NCBI GenBank assembly: GCA_026391935.1
Contig: JAPLDC010000533.1
Coordinates: forward strand, 1 to 10,623
Direction: 5' to 3'
Length of the DNA: 10,623 bases
Origin: Bacteroidota bacterium
Lineage (GTDB): Bacteria > Bacteroidota > Bacteroidia > 2-12-FULL-35-15
The notes below the pieces were generated by a model. It worked only from the letters and a program-made list of their open reading frames with translations, ran no database searches and was not told the origin of the DNA. Positions within the stretch are counted from its first letter, which is position 1, and the number at the start of each line of letters is the position of its first letter. Made by a program: the position numbers and the translations under genes. Shown here piece by piece: positions 1 to 7,132 of the stretch.

Positions 1-821
1 ATGTTAGTAATATTGCTTTATCATTTACTTCAAACAATAGTTCCTGCTTCGGTTCAAATAATGGAAGTGCCATCGTTACTCCCACAAACGGATTTCCTCC
101 TTATACGTATAGCTGGACAGGACCTTCAGGATTTACAGCTACAACAGCTTCAATCAGTTCACTTGCTCCCGGTACTTATTCTGTAACAGTTACTGGCAGA
201 AAAGGTTGTAGTAAAACAGGAACCGTAACAATTACTCAGCCTACAATTTTGGCCGCAGCTATTACTAGTCCGACTTATAATGGAGGATATAATATCGCCT
301 GCAATGGCTCAAGTACAGGCGCAGCAACAGTTACTGCGAGCGGAGGGACACCCCCCTATTCTTATTTTTGGGCTCCAAGTGGTGGGACTTCAGCAACAGC
401 AAGCGGTTTAAGTGCAGGAACTTATTCGGTTACTGTAACAGATTCAAAAGGATGTACAAAAATTGTAAACATCACCTTAACGCAATCTCCTTTATTATCT
501 GCAACATTAAGTTCACAAACCAATGTGCAATGTTATAACAACAATACAGGATCGGCAAGTATAACAGCTGCAGGAGGAACACCATCATATACATACAGTT
601 GGAATACTTCTCCAATTCAAACTTCGGCAACCGCTACCTCTTTAGCTTCCGGAACCTATACATGTACTGTAAAATATGCGAACAAATGTTCTGTGTCGTG
701 GCAATGCGTCAGGAGCAGCTACTATAACTGCAAGTGGTGGGACAACAGGGTATACCTATTTATGGACCCCTTCAGGCGGAACAGCGGCAACAGCATCAGG
801 TTTAGCTGCTGGAAGCTATAA
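1..821 (+). CDS. SprB-repeat surface adhesin, upstream fragment (5' partial, ends at frameshift stop)
   Basis: The open frame runs in from the left edge (first full codon at 3) and carries SprB-type repeats 1-3, with first cysteines at 45, 300 and 531. Each repeat shows the family pattern: cysteine-rich NG segment, GGTPPYxYxW core, AGTYxVTVTD strand, GC, then ITQP linker. These are Ig-like beta-sandwich repeats of T9SS-exported adhesins such as Flavobacterium SprB. In-frame coding stops being repeat-like after the ANKC codons (678-689) and ends at TAA 819-821. From about 682 the repeat continues in the frame two bases back. The product as sequenced would lack the sorting domain and most repeats, so it could not be sorted by T9SS. 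The true start and signal peptide are outside the window. The ATG at 249 lies inside a repeat linker and is not a real start. Confidence 0.85.
   Translation, partial: VSNIALSFTSNNSSCFGSNNGSAIVTPTNGFPPYTYSWTGPSGFTATTASISSLAPGTYSVTVTGRKGCSKTGTVTITQPTILAAAITSPTYNGGYNIACNGSSTGAATVTASGGTPPYSYFWAPSGGTSATASGLSAGTYSVTVTDSKGCTKIVNITLTQSPLLSATLSSQTNVQCYNNNTGSASITAAGGTPSYTYSWNTSPIQTSATATSLASGTYTCTVKYANKCSVSWQCVRSSYYNCKWWDNRVYLFMDPFRRNSGNSIRFSCWKL
3..671 (+). repeat. SprB repeats 1-3 (first cysteines at 45, 300, 531)
   Basis: There are three repeat units at the left edge. Repeat 1 has a WTGPSGFT tail. Repeat 2 is a hybrid: its head (PTYNGGYNIACNG) is like the long later repeats, while its tail (PSGGTSATASGL) is like repeats 4-7. 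Repeat 3 has the short head (SSQTNVQC), an atypical WNTSPIQTSAT tail and an extra cysteine in GTYTCTV; its linker is missing at the frame break. Spacings are 255 and 231 nt. Confidence 0.85.
672..697 (+). other. Frame break: inferred 74-nt out-of-frame deletion at microhomology aacaaatgt
   Basis: Bases 681-689 (aacaaatgt) serve twice. In the upstream frame they encode the N-K-C that ends repeat 3; in the downstream frame they overlap the T-N-V that opens repeat 4. In repeats 4-7 exactly 22 residues lie between the second cysteine and the next TNV. Here that linker, including its ITQP motif, is absent. The distance between first cysteines of repeats 3 and 4 is 163 nt. Repeat 3 has one extra residue relative to the 234-nt period, so 237 nt is expected and the loss is 74 nt, which is not a multiple of three. 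Deletion between two copies of a short direct repeat explains both the missing linker and the frame change. An assembly or sequencing fault is the alternative. Confidence 0.75.
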
Positions 822-3800
822 CGTGACAGTCACCGATGCACACGGTTGCACAATTACAAATGCTGTTACGATTTCACAACCAGCATCGAATGTGAGCGCC
901 ATGATCTCTTCTCAAACCAATGTACTTTGTTTTGGAAACAATACCGGATCAGCAACAATCAGCACTAGCGGTGGAACTCCGGGATATACATACAGTTGGT
1001 TACCTTCAGGAGGAACAGCAGCAACCGCTACAGGATTGACTGCAGGAACCTATACCTGTTCTGTTCATGATAACAATAATTGCTCCTTTGCTGTAATAAT
1101 AAATATTTCTCAACCAACAGCAGCATTATTAGTAAGCATACCAACTCATACCAATGTGCTTTGTTTTGGCAGCAATACTGGAATCGCTAATGCAACAGCC
1201 TCTGGCGGAACCTTGCCTTACAATTATTCCTGGACTCCATCAGGAGGAACTGCCGCAACAGCAACTGGATTATCAGCTGGAACTTATACTGTTACAGTGA
1301 GAGATGCAAATAATTGTACGAGCACTGCTTCTGTTTCAATTACACAACCTGCAACAGCTATCACAGCTTCATTAACAGGACAAACAAATGTTTTGTGTTT
1401 TGGTGCAAGTACCGGAATAGCAACTGTAACGGCCTCCGGAGGAACACCTCCATACAATTACTTCTGGACGCCTATTGGCGGAACAGCTGCAACAGCTAGC
1501 AGTCTTCCTGCGGGAAACTACACCTGTACCATTCATGATGCTAACAACTGTACAAGTACTGTAAATACAACCATTACACAACCTTTAACTGTTTTAGCTG
1601 CAAGTATCACTTCCAGTACAAATGTGCTATGTCGTGGAAATACAACAGGTTCAGCAACAGTTACTGCTACCGGAGGAAGCGGATCTTATCTTTACTCTTG
1701 GTCACCTTCCGGTGGAACAGGTTTTACGACAACAAGTATTTCAGCAGGTACTTATACTGTTACAGTAAACGATGCAAATGGTTGTACCACACCATCAACA
1801 GCTACCGTTACGATTACACAACCTGCTGCGATATTAAGTGCAACATCTACAAGCCCCACTTTCAATGGAAATAATATCTCCTGCAAAGGAGGAAATAATG
1901 GTTCAATTAACTTAACGCCTGCTGGCGGAACATCTCCTTATACTTTTGTTTGGACTGGCCCAGGTGCTTTCACAGCTACAACGGAGGATATCAGTAGTTT
2001 ATATTACGGAACTTATTCTGTTACAGTTACCGACTCACATGGCTGTACGACTACTCTTAATAAAACTATAACAGAACCAACACTTCTGGCGCTTAGCTCA
2101 ACCGTTACGAATGCCACTTGTCCTTCATTTTTAAATGGAAGCATAAATTTAACTGTAAGTGGTGGCACCGCTCCATATACTTTCGCATGGACGGGACCTT
2201 CTGCATTCACTGCTTCTACAGAAGATATCAGTGGTTTGGCTTCAGGAAGTTATAGCATTACCGTTACCGATCTAAACGGATGCGTCAAAACAACTACTAT
2301 TACTGTTACGCAACCAAGTAGCATTGTAATCAGTAATACAACTTCTTCCTTTACAGGAGGATTTCAAGTAAGTTGTTTCAATGGTAACAATGGAAGCATT
2401 AACATAACAGTTGTTGGAGGAACACCTTTCCCTGGCCCTGTTTATACCTATTCATGGACTGGTCCGGGTGCTTTCACAGCAACAACTCAAAATATTAGTG
2501 GACTTCTTGCGGGGACATATCAGGTAATTGTAACAGATATGGCCGGATGTACTGCAAATAAAATAATTACTCTTTCGCAACCTGCTGCTGTTTCTTCAAT
2601 ACTAACACCGGTTATTGTTAATGGTGGTTATAATATTACCTGCAATGGTTCATCTAATGGAAGTGTGAATTTAGTCCCTGCAGGTGGAACCTCTCCATAT
2701 AGCTATTCATGGACCGGACCGAGTGCCTTTACTTCTACTTTACAAAATATTTCAGGGTTAATTGCAGGAACATATACTGTTGTTGTAACAGATATTAATT
2801 CCTGTACCGGAACAAATACAATTATGTTGACAGAACCATTATTATTAAATGCTTCTGCAACCGCTCCAACTGTTGCCGGTGGATATAATATTACATGCAA
2901 TGGAGCGTCTAACGGAAGTATAAATCTCTCTGTTTCCGGAGGAACAACAGGTTATAATTATTCTTGGACAGGGCCGGGAGCATTTACTTCTGCTTCTCAA
3001 AATCCTTCATCGCTCGCAGCGGGAACATATTCTGTTACAGTAACCGATGCTAACGGATGCACTGCTACAACAAATATCACATTGACACAACCTCCTATCT
3101 TAAGTAATACATTAAATAGCCCTACCGTTGCAGGAGGTTTTAACATTAATTGTAACGGAGCTTCCAATGGAAGTATTAACAATTCTGTAACCGGTGGTGT
3201 TGCTTCATTTACCTATACATGGACAGGACCCGGAAGCTATTCAAATACAAATCAGAATATTTCAGCTCTTGGAGTTGGAACTTATTCTGTAATAGTTACT
3301 GATGCGAATGGATGTACAAGTAGTAGCAATATTACTTTAACGCAGCCAACAATTTTAAGCAGTTCGGCAACAAGTCCAACTTTTACAGGAGGAACCAACC
3401 TCAGTTGTAATGGAGATTCTACAGGCTCTATAAACCTTGAAGTCAATGGTGGAACTTTCAGCTACACATATTCTTGGAACGGTCCCGGTGCATATTCTTC
3501 AACATCACAAAATCCTAACGGACTTTTAGCAGGCAATTATAATGTAACTGTTACTGATGCAAATGGATGTACCTCTACTTCTTCTGTTTTACTAACACAG
3601 CCTGCTTTATTAACAAGTTCTATAATGAGTCCTACCTATAATGGAGGCTACAACTTGACTTGTAATGGAAGTACTGATGGATCTATCAATCTTACTACAA
3701 CTGGAGGAACTGCTGTTTACAGTTATGCATGGACGGGGCCTTCCGGATTTACATCCACAAATGAAGACATTTCTTCACTTGCTGCAGGAACATATAATGT

Positions 3801-6800
3801 TATTGTAACAGATATTAACGGCTGTTCAACAAACAGTAATATTGTATTGACACAACCCGCTGTTTTTAGTGGCACATTGACTAGTAGCACCTATAATGGC
3901 GGTTATAATATTTCTTGTTTTGGCAATACCAATGGTACAGTTACGCTGACACTTGGTGGTGGAACAACTCCATATACTTACAATTGGAACAATGGTGCTT
4001 TAACTCAAAATTTAAGCAGTGTTGGCGCAGGAACATATAATGTAATAGTAAATGATGCCAACAATTGTTCCTTTACTCAAAGTATTATATTAACGGAGCC
4101 GGATATATTGATCGCACAAGCGGCAAGTCCAACAGTTGTTGGAGGATTCAATATTAATTGTAATGGCAACAATAATGGAAGTATCGAACTAGGTGTTGGA
4201 GGTGGAACAGGTCCATATATTTTTGCATGGACAGGCCCCTCTTCATTCTCAGCATCTACAGAAGATATTGCATCCTTAACTGCAGGAAGTTATTCCGTTT
4301 TGGTGACTGACAATAATGGATGTATCGCGAGCACCTCACTTTTATTGACCGAGCCGGATCCAATGAACATTGCTTTAAGTAGCAACATTTTGAATGGTGG
4401 ATATAACATTAGTTGCAATGGAAATAATAACGGAAATATAAATACCATTGTAACCGGAGGTACTCCATTATATATGTATTCATGGACGGGTCCTTCCTCA
4501 TTTTTAGCTAACACTGCAGCTATCAGTTCATTGATAGCTGGCAATTATTCACTAACTGTTTTAGATACGAATGGATGTATTGCATCTTCTTCTATAACAC
4601 TTACCGAACCTGCCATTTTAAATAGCATTGCAACAAATAGTATCTATACAGGTGGTTTTAATATCTCTTGTAATGGTTCAAATGACGGAAGTATCACCTT
4701 AACAACTTCAGGAGGAACCAGTCCTTTTGATTTCAATTGGACTGGACCTGCTGGATTTACAGCCTCCTCAGCGAACATCAGCGGATTAACTGTTGGTACT
4801 TATTCCCTCATTATAACTGATGCAAATGGTTGCAGTTTCTCACTTACTCAATCGCTAACCCAACCTTTATCTATGACCGATAGCCTCATACTTTCCAGTT
4901 TTATTGGTGGAAATAATATTTCCTGTTTCGGAGGAACGAACGGAAGTATCAACTTATCGATCGCGGGTGGTGCTCTCCCTTACAATCAAACATGGATAGG
5001 CCCTTCAGGCTATACCTCTACTGCATCAATTTTAACTGGATTGAATGCCGGAAATTATTCAGTCGTTATTTCTGATGCTAATGGCTGTATAATCAACGAC
5101 AATGCTACGCTTACTCAACCCACAATATTAAGCAATACCTTGAGTGCGCAAGTATATATAGGAGGTTTTAATATTAAATGCCGTGGCGACAGTAGTGGTG
5201 TGATTTATAATACTGTTATTGGAGGTACTCCGAATTATAGTTATTCATGGACGGGTCCGGGTACTTTTACATCAAACAGCATGGAACTCTACAGCGTTCC
5301 TGCAGGAACTTATAATTTAACAATTACTGATACCAACTCTTGTACAGCAAATTCCAGCTTTGCTTTATCGGAAGCTCCTACAAACATGACCGGAACACTA
5401 GCACCGTCAATGTTCACAGGAGATTTCAATATCTCATGTAATGGAGGATCTAATGGTTCAATTGATCTAACTTACACAGGAGGAACACCTGGATATACTA
5501 TTTGGTGGAGAGGTCCTGACAGTTATACAGATTCGATCGAAGATATCAGCGGATTATTTGCAGGTAATTATGATCTGGTTGTTACTGATACAAACGGCTG
5601 TCAGTTAGTAATGGTAATTACTTTAACAGAACCCACCCAAGCAATCAAAGACAGTTTATTTGTGAGTGAATATGCTGGTTCTGTAAATGTATCGTGTGCA
5701 GGAAGCAGTAACGGAAGTATAGACCTTAGTCCAAGCGGTGGTACAATGGGGTATAATTATTCTTGGAGTGGCCCTGCCGGATATAGTTCTACATTACAAG
5801 ATCTTGTTGGAATCTCTGCCGGATCGTATACATTGACTATTGCAGATACAAATGGTTGCAGCTTAAGTGACACCATATTACTTATCGAACCAAATGCCTT
5901 AAGTTCAAGTGCTCTTCTATCTAGCTACCAAGGAAATAATATAAGTTGTTTTGGTAACAACGATGGCTTTATAAATTTCAGCATTAATGGTGGAACAGCA
6001 GGCTTTACATATTTGTGGACAGGACCAGGTTCTTATTCTTCAAATAGTGAAGATATAAGCGGATTAATAATTGGAACATATTCATTAACAGTTACCGACA
6101 CAAATGGTTGTGTATTGGATACAAGTTATAGTCTCACAGAACCAATTGTACTTTCCAGTGGTATCACTACCACACCTTCTACTTGTGCCGCAATGAATGG
6201 TACAGCAAATTTAAGTATAGCTGGCGGTACTTTGCCTTACTCCACGTTATGGTCAAATGGAACTTCACTTGAAGATCTTTACGGTATCACAGGAGGAACT
6301 TACACAGTTGTCATCATAGATGCAAATGGATGTACTTTAAATGACACAGCAACCATTGGACAGATCTCCTTAATGGCAATAAATTCAACTGTAAACAATG
6401 TACTCTGTTTTGGAAATACAGATGGATCTATCCAATTGGAGGTAACTAATGGAACACAGCCCTTCACCTATTCATGGTCGAATGGAGAAACTACTTCTAA
6501 TCTAACAAACATTTCTGCCGGAACCTATATCGTTACAGTGGGCGATGCATTTGGTTGCAGTGTAATTGACACGTTTACTGTAACTCAATCCACTCAACTT
6601 ATTTTGGCTTTCAACAGCAATTTATATTATGGTGGTTTTAACATAAGTTCCTATCAAGGTACTGATGGAAATATCGACTTAAGTGTAAGCGGAGGTTTTT
6701 CTCCTTATTCTTTCATATGGTCAAACAATAGTAATACAGAAGATCAATTGAATTTACCTGCAGGAGTATATTCAGTAGTGGTTACCGATTCTGCTGGTTG

Positions 6801-7104
6801 TAGTAGTATCGGTAACATCACTTTAACAGAACCTTCATTCTTAGAATTGCCAACAGGTTTTTCACCTAACGGAGATGGAAAAAATGATTTGTTCGTGATA
6901 CATGGTATTGAAGTATTTTCTAACAACGAATTAGAAATATTCAACAGATGGGGAAATAGTGTGAACCATTTTACTGGATATAATAATACCTGGGATGGCC
7001 GATCAAACAGTGGCGAACTACTGCCTGCCGGAACATATTTTGTAATACTTCAAATCAATGGAAGCGAAAAAGTTTTTAAAGGATACGTGGATCTAAGAAG
7101 ATAA
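676..7104 (+). CDS. SprB-repeat adhesin, main body with T9SS type B C-terminal sorting domain
   Basis: This is the downstream part of the same giant adhesin gene, 2142 codons from the first ATG in the frame; that ATG has no plausible translation start context and lies at the break. Repeats 4-28 follow one another without spacers; the typical later repeat reads GGYNISCNG, NGSINL, GGT-PY-Y-WTGP, AGTY-VTVTD, NGC, then ITLTQP. Nearly every repeat keeps one cysteine near each end and one tryptophan in the middle. The protein ends in a CHU_C/gliding motility-associated C-terminal domain (FSPNGDG, IFNRWGN, TWDG, LPAGTYF). The family includes SprB, the mobile gliding adhesin, but repeat proteins of this kind also occur in non-gliding Bacteroidota, so adhesion or a surface fibre is inferred and motility is not shown. 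With the fragment at 1-821 it is best regarded as one frameshifted gene. The PorP/SprF gene follows after 23 nt, suggesting an operon. Confidence 0.9.
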   Translation: MRTNVLCRGNASGAATITASGGTTGYTYLWTPSGGTAATASGLAAGSYNVTVTDAHGCTITNAVTISQPASNVSAMISSQTNVLCFGNNTGSATISTSGGTPGYTYSWLPSGGTAATATGLTAGTYTCSVHDNNNCSFAVIINISQPTAALLVSIPTHTNVLCFGSNTGIANATASGGTLPYNYSWTPSGGTAATATGLSAGTYTVTVRDANNCTSTASVSITQPATAITASLTGQTNVLCFGASTGIATVTASGGTPPYNYFWTPIGGTAATASSLPAGNYTCTIHDANNCTSTVNTTITQPLTVLAASITSSTNVLCRGNTTGSATVTATGGSGSYLYSWSPSGGTGFTTTSISAGTYTVTVNDANGCTTPSTATVTITQPAAILSATSTSPTFNGNNISCKGGNNGSINLTPAGGTSPYTFVWTGPGAFTATTEDISSLYYGTYSVTVTDSHGCTTTLNKTITEPTLLALSSTVTNATCPSFLNGSINLTVSGGTAPYTFAWTGPSAFTASTEDISGLASGSYSITVTDLNGCVKTTTITVTQPSSIVISNTTSSFTGGFQVSCFNGNNGSINITVVGGTPFPGPVYTYSWTGPGAFTATTQNISGLLAGTYQVIVTDMAGCTANKIITLSQPAAVSSILTPVIVNGGYNITCNGSSNGSVNLVPAGGTSPYSYSWTGPSAFTSTLQNISGLIAGTYTVVVTDINSCTGTNTIMLTEPLLLNASATAPTVAGGYNITCNGASNGSINLSVSGGTTGYNYSWTGPGAFTSASQNPSSLAAGTYSVTVTDANGCTATTNITLTQPPILSNTLNSPTVAGGFNINCNGASNGSINNSVTGGVASFTYTWTGPGSYSNTNQNISALGVGTYSVIVTDANGCTSSSNITLTQPTILSSSATSPTFTGGTNLSCNGDSTGSINLEVNGGTFSYTYSWNGPGAYSSTSQNPNGLLAGNYNVTVTDANGCTSTSSVLLTQPALLTSSIMSPTYNGGYNLTCNGSTDGSINLTTTGGTAVYSYAWTGPSGFTSTNEDISSLAAGTYNVIVTDINGCSTNSNIVLTQPAVFSGTLTSSTYNGGYNISCFGNTNGTVTLTLGGGTTPYTYNWNNGALTQNLSSVGAGTYNVIVNDANNCSFTQSIILTEPDILIAQAASPTVVGGFNINCNGNNNGSIELGVGGGTGPYIFAWTGPSSFSASTEDIASLTAGSYSVLVTDNNGCIASTSLLLTEPDPMNIALSSNILNGGYNISCNGNNNGNINTIVTGGTPLYMYSWTGPSSFLANTAAISSLIAGNYSLTVLDTNGCIASSSITLTEPAILNSIATNSIYTGGFNISCNGSNDGSITLTTSGGTSPFDFNWTGPAGFTASSANISGLTVGTYSLIITDANGCSFSLTQSLTQPLSMTDSLILSSFIGGNNISCFGGTNGSINLSIAGGALPYNQTWIGPSGYTSTASILTGLNAGNYSVVISDANGCIINDNATLTQPTILSNTLSAQVYIGGFNIKCRGDSSGVIYNTVIGGTPNYSYSWTGPGTFTSNSMELYSVPAGTYNLTITDTNSCTANSSFALSEAPTNMTGTLAPSMFTGDFNISCNGGSNGSIDLTYTGGTPGYTIWWRGPDSYTDSIEDISGLFAGNYDLVVTDTNGCQLVMVITLTEPTQAIKDSLFVSEYAGSVNVSCAGSSNGSIDLSPSGGTMGYNYSWSGPAGYSSTLQDLVGISAGSYTLTIADTNGCSLSDTILLIEPNALSSSALLSSYQGNNISCFGNNDGFINFSINGGTAGFTYLWTGPGSYSSNSEDISGLIIGTYSLTVTDTNGCVLDTSYSLTEPIVLSSGITTTPSTCAAMNGTANLSIAGGTLPYSTLWSNGTSLEDLYGITGGTYTVVIIDANGCTLNDTATIGQISLMAINSTVNNVLCFGNTDGSIQLEVTNGTQPFTYSWSNGETTSNLTNISAGTYIVTVGDAFGCSVIDTFTVTQSTQLILAFNSNLYYGGFNISSYQGTDGNIDLSVSGGFSPYSFIWSNNSNTEDQLNLPAGVYSVVVTDSAGCSSIGNITLTEPSFLELPTGFSPNGDGKNDLFVIHGIEVFSNNELEIFNRWGNSVNHFTGYNNTWDGRSNSGELLPAGTYFVILQINGSEKVFKGYVDLRR
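682..1859 (+). repeat. SprB repeats 4-8, exact 234-bp period block
   Basis: First cysteine codons lie at 694, 928, 1162, 1396 and 1630, exactly 234 nt (78 codons) apart each time. The type has a short head (TNVLC-G), TASGGT and a PSGGTAATATGL tail. Repeat 8 is the most diverged (GGSGSYLYSW, GFTTTSI). Protein similarity is high while codons differ at many synonymous sites, so the copies are not recent identical duplicates. Repeats 5 and 7 carry an extra cysteine (YTCSV, YTCTI) that repeats 4, 6 and 8 lack. Confidence 0.85.
1860..6168 (+). repeat. SprB repeats 9-25, mostly 255-bp period block
   Basis: First cysteine codons are at 1882, 2119, 2374, 2641, 2896, 3151, 3406, 3661, 3916, 4159, 4414, 4669, 4924, 5179, 5437, 5695 and 5947. 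Spacing is 255 nt (85 codons) for most neighbours, with departures of 237, 267, 243, 258, 258 and 252. The type has a long head (GGYNISCNG), NGSINL and a WTGP-x-FT tail. Repeat 10 has a short head, repeat 11 carries an inserted PFPGPV in its core, and repeat 17 has a short WNNG tail. Confidence 0.85.
6169..6849 (+). repeat. SprB repeats 26-28, short WSN-type units before the sorting domain
   Basis: Repeat marker codons are at 6184, 6406 and 6649, with spacings of 222 and 243 nt. These units have a short WSNG/WSNN tail (LWSNGTSLEDL, SWSNGETTSNL, IWSNNSNTEDQL) in place of WTGP-FT. Repeat 28 has serine and tyrosine (NISSYQG) where the other repeats have their first cysteine, while keeping the second (AGC). 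Repeat 28 joins directly to the sorting domain. Confidence 0.8.
6850..7101 (+). other. T9SS type B sorting domain (CHU_C / gliding motility-associated C-terminal domain)
   Basis: The last 84 residues begin PTGFSPNGDGKNDLF and contain IFNRWGN, YNNTWDGRS, LLPAGTYFVI and a terminal GYVDLRR. This is the standard layout of the type B C-terminal signal used by the T9SS for SprB-like substrates. Type B signals in the family need a partner SprF-like outer-membrane protein, which is the next gene here. Downstream of the frame break this domain would not be translated with the upstream signal peptide. Confidence 0.9.
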
Positions 7105-7121
7105 AAAAAATTAAAAATATT

Positions 7122-7132
7122 AAGATCATGAA
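7122..7132 (+). promoter_or_regulatory. Start-site context AAGATCATGAA of the PorP/SprF gene
   Basis: The ATG at 7128-7130 sits in an 11-base stretch that is identical to the start of the downstream lipoprotein gene (8063-8073). There is no clear Shine-Dalgarno element; upstream is A/T-rich (7103-7121), as is usual in Bacteroidota. The match supports 7128 as the true start over the in-frame TTG at 7138. Confidence 0.45.

Noticed and set aside
1..186. Open frame starting with ATG at base 1
   Set aside because: It is a shadow of the adhesin repeats; the frame beginning at base 3 gives clear SprB repeat sequence, and this one is leucine/glutamine-rich without family features.
351..356. Run of six C in repeat 2 as a further slippage site
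   Set aside because: The frame is intact across it and the run is short.
672..697. Programmed ribosomal frameshifting at the adhesin break
   Set aside because: A frameshift alone would not account for the missing 22-residue linker, and no convincing slippery heptamer with a downstream structure was seen.
694..6168. Regular 234-bp and 255-bp periodicity as a possible CRISPR or satellite array
   Set aside because: The units are protein-coding with synonymous differences, no spacer/repeat structure and one continuous frame; they are tandem Ig-like protein repeats.
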